This document shows, one piece after another, positions 7,588 to 17,074 of a DNA stretch of 64,000 nucleotides. Where the stretch lies: assembly GCA_019420465.1 (NCBI GenBank), contig JAHZHB010000119.1:1-64000 (forward strand), written 5' to 3'. A program made the position numbers and the translations under genes. The notes beneath the pieces are model-generated. The model searched no databases. It was not told the origin of the DNA and worked only from the letters and a program-made list of their open reading frames with translations. Source of the DNA: Lachnospiraceae bacterium. GTDB lineage: Bacteria > Bacillota > Clostridia > Lachnospirales > Lachnospiraceae. How positions within the stretch are numbered: position 1 is the first letter of the stretch; each line of letters begins with the position of its first letter.

Positions 7588-10233
7588 TTAAAACTGAGCC
7601 AGACGCTCTTTGACCTGCGCCATCATCTGCTCATATTTTTCCAGTTTTGCCTTTTCTTCATCGACCTTGGCCTGCGGAGCCTTGGACAGGAATCTCTCAT
7701 TACCCAGCATACCGTGAGAACGGGCGATCTCTTTTTCCAGACGGGCCTCTTCCTTTTTCAGGCGTTCCAGCTCTTTTTCCTTATCGACCAGATCCTCCAG
7801 CGGCATATAGACAACAGCGTCTGCGATCACAACGGATACCGCATCCTCGCCGATACCTGTCTTGTCTGCCTGTACGGTGACGCTGCCTGCGAAAGCAAGC
7901 TTCTCGTATACGTCTGTATACTGTGAGAAATATTCACGTAAAGATGCATCTGCTGTCACAATAAAGACATGGGTCTTTTTGTTCTGCGGTACATTCATCT
8001 CGTTACGTGTGTTACGGATACCACGTACCATCTCTTTGACATGGTTGATGAAGGAAACCTCTGCCTCAAAATGCATCGCATCATCGGTAACCGGCCAGCT
8101 CTCGATCATGATCGTTTCAGCTTCCGGATGCAGTGTACAGTAGATCTCTTCTGTGATAAACGGCATATACGGATGCAGAAGCTTTAAGGCCTCTGACAGT
8201 ACATGAGTCAGTGTCCACAGCGCTGCATTGGCATCTGTGGGATTCTTTTCCTTGTCAAACAGACGGCTCTTTGCCATCTCGATATACCAGTCACAGAATT
8301 CATCCCAGATAAAGTCGAAGATCTTCTGTACAGCGATACCAAGCTCAAACTTCTCCATATTGGCGGTTACGTCACCGATCAGGTCGTTTAACTCAGATAA
8401 GATCCAACGGTCTGCCGGCTTCAAGTCCTCTGTAGCCGGTTTTTCCGGTGCTGTATCTCCCATATTCATCATGATGAAACGGGAAGCATTCCATACCTTG
8501 TTGGCAAAGTTACGGCTTGCCTCTACACGCTCCCAGTAGAAACGCATATCATTTCCCGGAGCGTTACCTGTGATCAGGGTCAGACGCAGGGCATCTGCAC
8601 CGTATTTGTCGATAACTTCCAGCGGATCGATACCGTTTCCGAGAGATTTGCTCATCTTGCGGCCCTGGGAATCACGTACCAGACCGTGGATCAGAACGTG
8701 CTTAAACGGCGACTTTCCGGTCTGCTCCAGAGCGGAAAATACCATACGGATAACCCAGAAGAAGATGATATCGTATCCGGTAACCAGAACATCCGTCGGA
8801 TAGAAGTACTCATACTCCGGTGTCTTTTCCGGCCAGCCAAGTGTGGAGAACGGCCACAGTGCGGAGGAGAACCAGGTATCCAGTGTATCTTCATCCTGTG
8901 TCAGATGTGTGCAGCCACATTTCGGGCATTTATCCGGCATACCGATATTGACAACGACTTCCCCGCACTCATCACAGTAGTAAGCCGGGATACGGTGTCC
9001 CCACCACAGCTGACGGGAAATACACCAGTCACGGATATTTTCAAGCCAGTGTGTGTATGTCTTTTCAAAGCTCTCCGGTACAAAGTTCAGATCGTCTGTT
9101 TTGACAACCTTAAGCGCAGCCTCGCCCATCTCTTTCATGCGGACGAACCACTGCGGCTTGATCATCGGCTCTACCGTCGTATGGCAGCGGTCATGGGTAC
9201 CAACATTATGCACATGACCTTCCACACGTACCAAAAGGCCCTGTGCCTCAAGATCAGCGACCATGGCTTTTCTGGCCTCATAACGGTCCATACCGGCATA
9301 TTTGCCGCCCAGACTGTTGATCGTACCGTCATCATTTAAGATATTGATCTCTTCGAGGTTGTGGCGCTTGCCGACCTCAAAGTCGTTCGGGTCATGGGCC
9401 GGTGTGATCTTTACGCAGCCGGTACCGAACTCTTTGTCTACATATTCATCAGCGATCACCGGGATCTCTCTGTCTGTCAGCGGCAGCTTCAGCATCTTGC
9501 CGATCAGATCCTTATAACGCTCATCCTCCGGATTGACAGCGACAGCAGTATCACCGAGCAGTGTCTCCGGACGGGTTGTGGCGATCTCTACAAAACGGCC
9601 TTCCTCACCGACGATCGGGTAGTTGATATGCCAGAAATGTCCGGCCTGCTCCTCATGCTCTACCTCGGCATCGGAGATGGATGTCTGGCATACCGGACAC
9701 CAGTTGATGATACGGGAACCTTTGTAGATGTAGCCTTTCTTATACAGTTTCATAAAGACTTCTTCAACGGCACGGGAACAGCCCTCGTCCATGGTAAAAC
9801 GCTCTCTGTCCCAGTCAGCAGAAGAACCCATCTTTTTCAGCTGATTGATGATCTTGTTGCCGTATTCGTTTTTCCACTCCCAGCAGTATTCTAGGAATTT
9901 CTCACGGCCGATATCGTTTTTGTCAATGCCCATCTTTTTCAGCTTGTCGATGACCTTGACCTCTGTAGCGATCGCTGCATGGTCTGTACCCGGCTGCCAC
10001 AGTGCTTCGTATCCCTGCATACGTTTGAAACGGATCAGGATATCCTGCATGGTGTTGTCAAGGGCATGGCCCATATGCAGCTGGCCGGTAACGTTCGGCG
10101 GCGGCATAACGATGGTGAATGGTTTCTTATCCGGATTGACTTTGGCATGGAAATAGCCGCCGTCTACCCATTTCTGATACAGACGCTCTTCGATCCCCTT
10201 CGGATCATAGGTCTTTGCAAGTTCTTTGCTCAT
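7588..10233 (-). CDS. valS: Valyl-tRNA synthetase
   Basis: This 881-residue class I aminoacyl-tRNA synthetase charges tRNA-Val. The HIGH-type motif is PPNVTGQLHMGHAL near residue 47 and the KMSKS motif is GRKMSKSLGNG near residue 525. An editing domain lies between (TTRPETLLGDTAV), with zinc-type Cys pairs (CDECGEVV, CPKCGC) and a C-terminal coiled coil (from about residue 810) typical of ValRS. The length matches bacterial ValRS. It is a single gene with a T-box leader and is followed by folC, which has its own promoter. Confidence 0.98.
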   Translation of the reverse strand: MSKELAKTYDPKGIEERLYQKWVDGGYFHAKVNPDKKPFTIVMPPPNVTGQLHMGHALDNTMQDILIRFKRMQGYEALWQPGTDHAAIATEVKVIDKLKKMGIDKNDIGREKFLEYCWEWKNEYGNKIINQLKKMGSSADWDRERFTMDEGCSRAVEEVFMKLYKKGYIYKGSRIINWCPVCQTSISDAEVEHEEQAGHFWHINYPIVGEEGRFVEIATTRPETLLGDTAVAVNPEDERYKDLIGKMLKLPLTDREIPVIADEYVDKEFGTGCVKITPAHDPNDFEVGKRHNLEEINILNDDGTINSLGGKYAGMDRYEARKAMVADLEAQGLLVRVEGHVHNVGTHDRCHTTVEPMIKPQWFVRMKEMGEAALKVVKTDDLNFVPESFEKTYTHWLENIRDWCISRQLWWGHRIPAYYCDECGEVVVNIGMPDKCPKCGCTHLTQDEDTLDTWFSSALWPFSTLGWPEKTPEYEYFYPTDVLVTGYDIIFFWVIRMVFSALEQTGKSPFKHVLIHGLVRDSQGRKMSKSLGNGIDPLEVIDKYGADALRLTLITGNAPGNDMRFYWERVEASRNFANKVWNASRFIMMNMGDTAPEKPATEDLKPADRWILSELNDLIGDVTANMEKFELGIAVQKIFDFIWDEFCDWYIEMAKSRLFDKEKNPTDANAALWTLTHVLSEALKLLHPYMPFITEEIYCTLHPEAETIMIESWPVTDDAMHFEAEVSFINHVKEMVRGIRNTRNEMNVPQNKKTHVFIVTADASLREYFSQYTDVYEKLAFAGSVTVQADKTGIGEDAVSVVIADAVVYMPLEDLVDKEKELERLKKEEARLEKEIARSHGMLGNERFLSKAPQAKVDEEKAKLEKYEQMMAQVKERLAQF

Positions 10234-10562
10234 GGTGATTCTCCTTTTTGTTTTCTGGTATCTGTAAAGCAGTACAAAAACTGCCAGCGCAGTTCTCGCA
10301 GAAAAATAAAAGCCCTCTGCTTATATCAAAGCAAAGGGCGAATCTTAACCGCTGTACCACCTTTATTCGATGTGTATACATCCTCATTATCCTGTAACGT
10401 GGATCAGACGTGTCCGCTTACCTTTCGCAACACTGTACAGTTCAGCGGGCCGGTTCAAAAGCTACCTTCCGGATCTCCTCTCCCGGGAACTCTCTCAGCC
10501 TGCGGGGCTCCCTCTCTGGCGGCGGATAATCGCGTACTCCTCTTTCTCATTACCTTTTCGTA
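10234..10562 (-). ncRNA. T-box leader of valS
   Basis: On the minus strand the leader contains the T-box core AAAGGTGGTACAGCGG (10349-10364), which binds the tRNA acceptor end. It is followed directly by a terminator hairpin that competes with the antiterminator. Stem I elements are visible: AGTA near 10527 and AG-rich bulges. Uncharged tRNA-Val should favour readthrough. The specifier triplet (a GUN codon) is not fixed with certainty; a GTA at 10436-10438 is one candidate. Confidence 0.93.
10302..10339 (-). terminator. T-box-controlled terminator
   Basis: Arms 10312-10322 and 10329-10339 pair over 11 bases (one G-U), followed on the minus strand by a T-rich tract (10302-10311). It sits right after the T-box core. 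Confidence 0.88.
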
Positions 10563-10568
10563 AGCTCT

Positions 10569-10598
10569 ATCATAAACGCAGGATCGCGCACTTGTCAA
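10569..10598 (-). promoter_or_regulatory. valS sigma-A promoter
   Basis: TTGACA (10593-10598) and TATGAT (10569-10574) lie 18 bases apart on the minus strand, placing the start of the T-box leader near 10562. Confidence 0.8.
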
Positions 10599-10631
10599 GG
10601 CTTTTACGGCTCCCTGATCATGATTTATGGC

Positions 10632-10657
10632 AAAAAGGGGGAGAATTCACTCCCCCT
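10632..10657 (-). terminator. Terminator of the ABC transporter operon
   Basis: A GC-rich 8-base stem (10636-10643 with 10650-10657) is followed by a T-run on the minus strand (10632-10636), a few bases after the stop of the last permease gene. Confidence 0.88.
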
Positions 10658-10663
10658 GCCATA

Positions 10664-11506
10664 TTATCCTTTGACAGCGCCCGCTGTCACGCCAGCCACC
10701 ATATATTTTTCCAGGAATATAAATACCAGCGCTATAGGGATGATGGAAATAGCAGCTGCAGCCATTATTTCCCCCCAGATAATGGTGTATTCTCCCTTTA
10801 AGGAGGAAATACCTACGGTCATTGTCCATTTCTCCGGTTTCGTGATAAATGTCCTTGCAAACAGGAACTCGCTCCAGCCAAGAATTGCCGAATACGTTGC
10901 CGTAGCAGCAATACCCGGTGTAACTAACGGAACAACAACCTTACGGACCGCCTGTATCCGGCTGCATCCGTCAATTCTTGCGGATTCCTCCAGCGTAATC
11001 GGAATACTGTCCAGATAGCCTTTCATCATCCATGTGGCAAAAGGAATAATGAAAGTAATATTGCTGATGATCAAAGATGCAAAGTTATTGATCATCTTCA
11101 TATTGGTAAACATCATATACAACGGTACGATCAGCAGTGTTTCTGGAAGCATACGCACCACCAGTAAAAAGAAGCCCAGAAAATTGGTGGAGCGGTATTT
11201 AAATCTTGACATACTGTACGCTGCCATCGTGGATACAATAATTGCAATCACTGTGCTGAATGCCGTTACAAAAATCGAATTTCCAAACCATTGCAGTATG
11301 GGATGTGATTCTACGATTTTTTTGAAATTATCCAGTGTAAGCTGTGACAGCTTTGGCAATACACGGACATTGTCAAGCAGCGCACTTCTCTGTGTCAGCG
11401 ATGTCACCAGCATCCAGTATAAGGGAAATGCAAGAATCACCACTGAGAGAATGATAAGCATATACATACCTGCACGCCGTACTCGTTTCGACTGAAAAGC
11501 TTTCAT
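10664..11506 (-). CDS. Carbohydrate ABC transporter permease, MalG type
   Basis: This 280-residue inner-membrane permease has six predicted spans and the EAA loop MKGYLDSIPITLEESARIDG, in which the conserved EAA...G helix contacts the ATPase. The class is CUT1 sugar importer (MalG/SugB-like). ATG at 11506 is preferred over the GTG at 11509; GGGAG lies 9 bases upstream. It is the last gene of the unit FAD oxidoreductase-binding protein-permease-permease. No ATPase gene is present, as is usual for such operons that share an MsmK/MsmX-type ATPase. Confidence 0.93.
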   Translation of the reverse strand: MKAFQSKRVRRAGMYMLIILSVVILAFPLYWMLVTSLTQRSALLDNVRVLPKLSQLTLDNFKKIVESHPILQWFGNSIFVTAFSTVIAIIVSTMAAYSMSRFKYRSTNFLGFFLLVVRMLPETLLIVPLYMMFTNMKMINNFASLIISNITFIIPFATWMMKGYLDSIPITLEESARIDGCSRIQAVRKVVVPLVTPGIAATATYSAILGWSEFLFARTFITKPEKWTMTVGISSLKGEYTIIWGEIMAAAAISIIPIALVFIFLEKYMVAGVTAGAVKG

Positions 11507-11522
11507 CACTTATCACTCCCTT

Positions 11523-12437
11523 TCAATAAAACTGTTTTTTCAGTGACGGCATTGCCAGAATCACAAACAGGGAACAAACCAGTAGGCTCACAATGCCGAT
11601 GCTGGAAGCATAGCCCATATTATAATATTTAAACGCCTGATTATACAGTAACAACGGCAATGTTTCTGTAGCCTGATTCGGTCCTCCACCTGTAATGGAA
11701 TACACCAGATCATAATTTCTGAAAATCCATAAGCCATTCAGAAGTAATGACGTCACAATAATGGACTGCAGTGCCGGAAGCGTGATATTTCTAAATTTCT
11801 GCCATGCATTTGCACCGTCAATAGATGCCGCCTCATAGTAATCTCCCGAAATCCCCTTTAATCCAGCCAGTAAAGTCAGCGTGAAAAACGGATAACTTTT
11901 CCATATGGTTGCTGTAATAACCGTAGCAACTGCTGTTTTTTCTCCCGACAGCCATTTTACATTCTGACTGATCAGATGCAGCGATTTTAAAATCGTATTC
12001 AGGATGCCGTAGTTACCATCAAACAGCCAGGTAAACAACAGACCTACTACTACACCCGGAATCGGCCATGCCAGCAGGATCAGCGTACGCACCAGTTTCT
12101 GAAAGCGAAATCTTTTGTTCAGCAAAAGCGCCAGACCCAGACCAATCAGGAAAGAGATCGTTAAGGCAATCGCAGTAAACAGTACCGAACGCCACAGGGC
12201 ACTCCAGAACGCCGCATTCGAAAACAGTTTTCCGTAGTTATCCACAGTCAATGCACTTACATTATCTGTTTTGCTGCCAATAAACTTTATGTTCTGAAAA
12301 CTCAGTTTAATTGTTGTGAACAGTGGATAAATAATCAATGTAAGAGAAAATACTGCTGCCGGTAATGCAAACGAAACAGCCATTCTGTGATTCTTTTTTT
12401 CACTGATACTTTTTTTGTTTCTGGTCATTTTTGCCAT
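11523..12437 (-). CDS. Carbohydrate ABC transporter permease, MalF type
   Basis: This 304-residue permease has a Lys/Arg-rich N-terminus, six predicted spans and the EAA loop LLAGLKGISGDYYEAASIDG. It would pair with the following MalG-type permease. The start at 12437 (MAKMTRN) has AGGTG 6 bases upstream; an in-frame GTG at 12446 overlaps that site. It lies 13 bases after the binding protein gene. Confidence 0.93.
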   Translation of the reverse strand: MAKMTRNKKSISEKKNHRMAVSFALPAAVFSLTLIIYPLFTTIKLSFQNIKFIGSKTDNVSALTVDNYGKLFSNAAFWSALWRSVLFTAIALTISFLIGLGLALLLNKRFRFQKLVRTLILLAWPIPGVVVGLLFTWLFDGNYGILNTILKSLHLISQNVKWLSGEKTAVATVITATIWKSYPFFTLTLLAGLKGISGDYYEAASIDGANAWQKFRNITLPALQSIIVTSLLLNGLWIFRNYDLVYSITGGGPNQATETLPLLLYNQAFKYYNMGYASSIGIVSLLVCSLFVILAMPSLKKQFY

Positions 12438-12450
12438 TTTACACACCTGC

Positions 12451-13779
12451 TTATTTCAGTTCTGTAGAAATCTTATCCTGCATTCCCTTCAATGTCTCTT
12501 CAACATCTGCATACGGCTCTGTTACCATGGTCATAACACCATCGATGATATACTGTGTAAACTCTCCATAAACCTTTTCATAACCGGACGGAAGGATTTC
12601 CTGTGCTTTTTCTGCATCCTCAACAAACTGCCCCATAAACGGGTTTTCTTCCAGAATCTTATCATCGATAGCCGTGCTGCTCGGAGACGGAGATCCCACC
12701 TTTTCCATATACAGCTTCTGGAAATCGTCTTCCGTTACCATCTGGATAAATTCCCATACAAGGTCTTTCTCTTCGTCGCTGATCGAAGCCGGGATATGCA
12801 GACTGTTACTCATGGAACCCGGTGTAGTCTCAAACGGTACAGAGGCAACAAGAAGATTCGGCTTGATGTCATCAGCTGCATTTTCAATCAGGGATGCCAC
12901 CCACGGCCCATCAAAAATCATAGCCATTTTTCCCTCAACGAAATACTGCCGTTTCTGCTCTACAGAAAGACCTACCGGTGTATAGTTATTCTCAAACAAC
13001 GACTGATACAGCTTCAGTGCATCCACGGTTTCCTGCGATGTCATAGGTGCCAGATCGCCATTGTCCGACCATTTTCCACCCATACCCACAACAAATGTTG
13101 TCGCTTCATTGTAGAAATTCGTATCAGTTACCTGGCATGCACCAAATCCATAAACATCCGGATCGCCATCGCCATCTTTGTCCACTGTCAGCTTTTCTGC
13201 CGCCTGCATAAAAGAGTCCATATCCGTTGGTACTGCCATACCAGCATCGTCAAACATCTGCTTGTTGTAGTACATCGAATAACCATTTCCAAGCAACAGA
13301 ACACCATAGTAATCATCCCCCACTTTGAGGCCATCCTCCAGACTGCTCCATCTGTCCAGAATATCTGTCTTTTCCAGCCTGTCATTCAGAGAATCAAACC
13401 ATCCCATATCCGAAAACTGTGCAGCATATCTGGACGGAATATGTGTGATCTGCGGTGCATTCTCAGCCGCATATAAGGTTGTCAATGTATCTACATAACT
13501 GTCAAAAGGTACCTGATACAGATTGATTCTGACATTTTCATGTCTGTTTTCAAATTCAGCCACAGCTTCCTCCCAGAACTCCTGAAATCCCGGTTCTGTA
13601 GCCTGCCAGCTTGGAAACTCCAGTACGATCTCATCTCCAGTACTACTTGTTTTTGTTTCTTCAGCAACCGGTTCCGATCCTGCTGCCGACCCTGTCTCTG
13701 AGGATGCTGTCGATCCACATCCCACCAGACCTGCTACCATCGCTATTGCCAAAAATGCACTGACCATTCTTTTTCTCAT
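12451..13779 (-). CDS. Extracellular solute-binding lipoprotein (family 1)
   Basis: This 442-residue protein has a lipoprotein signal (hydrophobic stretch to the lipobox LVGC, Cys near residue 21), then a Ser/Glu-rich linker and a family 1 sugar-binding fold (VLEFPSWQATEPGFQEFWEE; KMAMIFDGPW). It would deliver an oligosaccharide or similar solute to the two permeases downstream. The substrate cannot be told from sequence. Confidence 0.93.
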   Translation of the reverse strand: MRKRMVSAFLAIAMVAGLVGCGSTASSETGSAAGSEPVAEETKTSSTGDEIVLEFPSWQATEPGFQEFWEEAVAEFENRHENVRINLYQVPFDSYVDTLTTLYAAENAPQITHIPSRYAAQFSDMGWFDSLNDRLEKTDILDRWSSLEDGLKVGDDYYGVLLLGNGYSMYYNKQMFDDAGMAVPTDMDSFMQAAEKLTVDKDGDGDPDVYGFGACQVTDTNFYNEATTFVVGMGGKWSDNGDLAPMTSQETVDALKLYQSLFENNYTPVGLSVEQKRQYFVEGKMAMIFDGPWVASLIENAADDIKPNLLVASVPFETTPGSMSNSLHIPASISDEEKDLVWEFIQMVTEDDFQKLYMEKVGSPSPSSTAIDDKILEENPFMGQFVEDAEKAQEILPSGYEKVYGEFTQYIIDGVMTMVTEPYADVEETLKGMQDKISTELK

Positions 13780-13799
13780 CTTTTTTCTCCCTTTTATCT

Positions 13800-15137
13800 T
13801 TATACATTCGCTCCGTTTTCTTTAAGTTTTTTTCTTAACACCGGAACATCTACCGTCCGAGGCCGTATATGCTTTTCTGCTGCCATTGCTGCGGCCATAC
13901 CTGCGGCTTCACCGATTGCCATGCAGGATGGCATAATTCTTGTTGAGGCCAGAGCCTTTGCCGTAGTTGAAATACATCTTCCCGCCACTAACAGATTCTC
14001 TGTCTCTTTTGGTATCAGGCAACGATAGGGAATATCATAGCAGCCATCCTCACTTTTAATAAAAGAAACACCCCATCCGTTCCCTTTGGGATCGTGAATA
14101 TCTATGCAGTATCCGTTTTTCGCAATACAGTCCTCAAATTTTCTTCCCTGCAGGATATCTGTACTGTTCAAAACGTATTCGCCCTCAATTCTTCTTGTTT
14201 CTCTTATGCCAATACCATTCGGAATACTGGTGATATGTGCCTTCTCCATGCCCGGAACATTTGCCGTCAGAAAGCGGACAACCTTTTTCAACTGTCTTCT
14301 GCCCTCTATTTCTGCTTCCGAAAGCTCATAGGCATCTGCACCGTTTTTTCCACTGACCCGGATTGTATTTACATAGGTCAGTTCATTTTGCCGCATTGTA
14401 CCGGCCCAGATATTATGATCCTTATGAGGGAAAATTCCATCCCGTAAAATAATATCATTCCATTCTGTCAGTTTCCCACTGATATGCAGATTGTATTTGT
14501 GATCTCCGCCAATGGGACACTCGATGATCGGATTTTCCGAAAAATGGCCCGTTGCCTTTTCCACATCAACATCACCCAGCTTAAACAAAAGGCTCATCGC
14601 CTGACAAAGCCCGTCCTCTTCCCGGCCAAGCTTATACTCTGCACCTGCAAAATTGGCCAGATCCCCGTCACCGGTTGCATCTATAAAACAGTCCGCTGTA
14701 AATTTTGTCAGACCATTTTTATTGGCGACAAGAATCTTTTTTAACACATTCTCTTCTACTTCTGCACCGCATACAAAAGAATGGTACAATATATCACAGC
14801 CACTTTCCAGAAGCATCTCTTCTGCTACAATTTTTACCCATTCCGGATCTATCATGGTCACAGAATTCAAATGACCACCACTGGTCCTTATATGTCCAAG
14901 TGCAGCTTTTTCTTTATACAGCCGTTCCATCAGCTCCTGGGCCTGCCCCTGTATGATCTGGACACCATTTCTGGTGAAAAAATCAATGAATGGCAGACCA
15001 GAAGCAGCGGTTCCGCCCACATATGCATTTTTCTCAATCAGCAAAACTCTTGCATCGGTTCTTGATGCGCTGAGTGCCGCAGAAATTCCGGCTGTACCGC
15101 CACCGGCAACAATCACATCATATGTTTCCTGATACAT
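13800..15137 (-). CDS. FAD-dependent oxidoreductase (FAD_oxidored family)
   Basis: This 445-residue flavoprotein has the dinucleotide-binding motif DVIVAGGGTAGISAALSASR at the N-terminus and CFIDATGDGDLANFAGAEY, typical of the FAD_oxidored/succinate dehydrogenase-like family. The C-terminal FAD motif (LVAGRCISTTAKALASTRIM) ends in GEAAGMAAAMA. The start at 15137 (MYQETYD) follows AGGAGG by 11 bases; a longer reading to 15272 has no support. It is first in the unit with the sugar transporter, suggesting oxidation or reduction of the imported compound. The substrate is unknown. Confidence 0.88.
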   Translation of the reverse strand: MYQETYDVIVAGGGTAGISAALSASRTDARVLLIEKNAYVGGTAASGLPFIDFFTRNGVQIIQGQAQELMERLYKEKAALGHIRTSGGHLNSVTMIDPEWVKIVAEEMLLESGCDILYHSFVCGAEVEENVLKKILVANKNGLTKFTADCFIDATGDGDLANFAGAEYKLGREEDGLCQAMSLLFKLGDVDVEKATGHFSENPIIECPIGGDHKYNLHISGKLTEWNDIILRDGIFPHKDHNIWAGTMRQNELTYVNTIRVSGKNGADAYELSEAEIEGRRQLKKVVRFLTANVPGMEKAHITSIPNGIGIRETRRIEGEYVLNSTDILQGRKFEDCIAKNGYCIDIHDPKGNGWGVSFIKSEDGCYDIPYRCLIPKETENLLVAGRCISTTAKALASTRIMPSCMAIGEAAGMAAAMAAEKHIRPRTVDVPVLRKKLKENGANV

Positions 15138-15334
15138 ATTCTGTCCGACCTCCTTCCTGTTTCTCTTCAGCGTTCGAACACCTTGTGACTGCATCTTATA
15201 TAATTTCCATTCTTTTTTAAACGTGGTAATCTTTCTATTTTGTTTGTTTTCTTTCGAATTTCTCCAAAACACTTTCTTTCTAAATAGAATCGTCTATAAT
15301 ATTTTTAAGAACATTCTGAAAAGGAGATCTTATT
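15138..15334. promoter_or_regulatory. Divergent promoter region between transporter unit and yesMN-like genes
   Basis: AT-rich spacer of 197 bases. On the plus strand a TATAAT (15295-15300) lies 34 bases before the histidine kinase start; its -35 box is weak. On the minus strand only a loose TATATAAG-type box is seen. A regulated divergent promoter fits the YesMN/transporter pairing. Confidence 0.45.
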
Positions 15335-17044
15335 TTGCGACAGCTTCCCTTTGAAAAAATTCTGTACAAAAACTACATGTATCTTATCCTGACAGCGGCT
15401 ATTCTGATCAGTGTTTTTACGGCTGCCGTAGATGTTTCCACAACCCTGAATAATGAAAAGAAAAATATGCAGGATTCCCTAAAACAGGCACAAATCAACA
15501 TCAATACCCATTCCCAGATGATCGAAGATTATCTCACTCTGACACACAGCAATTCCCAGCTGCAGAAAAATCTTCGAAAGCTATACGCCAGACCATCTGC
15601 CTCTCTGCTTACCGCTATAAATGAAAAGCTGTTTTCAGTCGATCTGTTTAAAAAATCTCTGGATTCCATGCAGATTTTTGCTTATGAGGAAGCCTCTTTT
15701 CTTCCAGCTTTTTCAGACACTTCGCAGTATGGAAACGCCATATTTTCTGCCGAGAGTGTATCTGATGCTGACTGGTTTCAGCAGACACTGGACAGCACAG
15801 GTAAAACCTACTGGTTTACAGACGATGATAATTTCCGAAAACCCACCCTGTGTGCTGCCCGTGTTTTATACGACACCAGCAATCCGGAACATATACTGGG
15901 CGTTTTAAAAGCCAATGTTTCTGTAGAAAAAATGATCCGACATCTGAAAACCCTTTCTTTTGGTAAAAAAGGATATACCTTTATTTCTACGGCAACTGTT
16001 TCTCTTTACGTTGATGCAGATGTTTCCACAACAGATCTGCCTGCTGTCTCTGGGGAGCCGGAACACTCCTCCCTCTCACACCTTGTTATGACATATCCCG
16101 TAATAACAGACGGCTGGCATGTAACAGGTGTTATTGACAACCGCGCACTATATCGCAGTACCTTCCAGAATCTGCTGTGGATCTTACTTATATTTATCCT
16201 TGTTTTGATAGCAGCCGCTCTTTTATCGCGGGAAAACAGCCGGAGAATCTCTGCACCGGTAAACCAGCTTTGCGAACATATGCTAAAGCTGGAAACCTGT
16301 CAAAAGATTCCTGCTGCAAACTGTACCGAAATCCGCCAGCTATATGACACCTACAACAAAATGCTTGAGAAAAATGAAGCTCTGATAAAGTCCAGAGAGG
16401 ATGCCCTTTTAAAATTCAAACAGGCAGAAATGGCAGCACTACAGTCCCAGATGAATCCACATTTTATCTATAATACGCTGGAATCCATCAACGCGCTGAT
16501 TTCTATCGGCGATACCGAACATGCCTCTTTAATGACTACCGGTCTTGGCAATTTTTTGCGCAGCAGTCTGAATAACGGCAACAACTATATTTCTTTGCAA
16601 AAAGAACTGGAACAGGTAATTTCCTACATACAGATTCAGAAGTTTCGTTATGCGAACCAGATTGAATTACGGCTTAACGTACCTGCTGTTATTCCGGATT
16701 ACCGGATCATCAAACTGATTTTGCAGCCACTAGTGGAAAATTGCATCTTGCATGGTTTTAAAGATCTGGATGAAACAGGAATTATCACCATCGGCATTTC
16801 AGAAACAGACACCGATCTGATTCTCTCTGTCGCTGATAACGGTTTTGGAAGTGATATTGAAATGCTGAATTATCTTGTCCGGCAGAAAACACTGTACAGA
16901 GAAGATAATGTGAATTTTTACTGTATACAGAATGTATTTCACCGTCTGTATAACTGTTACGGAGAAAACAGCAGTCTGCTTTATACAGAAAACGCGGACG
17001 GCGGTGTTACTGCCACCATCCGTATTGCCAAAAAGGTTCTGTAG
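15335..17044 (+). CDS. YesM-type sensor histidine kinase
   Basis: This 569-residue kinase has an N-terminal membrane span (about 13-34), an extracellular sensor domain, a second span (about 276-297, LLWILLIFILVLIAAALL), a HAMP-like linker and the LytS/YesM kinase core. The phospho-acceptor His lies in QMNPHFIYNTLESINALI (about residue 376) and the ATPase boxes include LVENCILHGFK and SVADNGFGSDIE. The TTG start is chosen because AAGGAG lies 8 bases upstream. It is followed by its response regulator 30 bases on. Such pairs usually control a neighbouring sugar ABC transporter, here the divergent one. Confidence 0.93.
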   Translation: MRQLPFEKILYKNYMYLILTAAILISVFTAAVDVSTTLNNEKKNMQDSLKQAQININTHSQMIEDYLTLTHSNSQLQKNLRKLYARPSASLLTAINEKLFSVDLFKKSLDSMQIFAYEEASFLPAFSDTSQYGNAIFSAESVSDADWFQQTLDSTGKTYWFTDDDNFRKPTLCAARVLYDTSNPEHILGVLKANVSVEKMIRHLKTLSFGKKGYTFISTATVSLYVDADVSTTDLPAVSGEPEHSSLSHLVMTYPVITDGWHVTGVIDNRALYRSTFQNLLWILLIFILVLIAAALLSRENSRRISAPVNQLCEHMLKLETCQKIPAANCTEIRQLYDTYNKMLEKNEALIKSREDALLKFKQAEMAALQSQMNPHFIYNTLESINALISIGDTEHASLMTTGLGNFLRSSLNNGNNYISLQKELEQVISYIQIQKFRYANQIELRLNVPAVIPDYRIIKLILQPLVENCILHGFKDLDETGIITIGISETDTDLILSVADNGFGSDIEMLNYLVRQKTLYREDNVNFYCIQNVFHRLYNCYGENSSLLYTENADGGVTATIRIAKKVL

Positions 17045-17074
17045 TTTTATCCATACACAGGAAAGGATGATCTT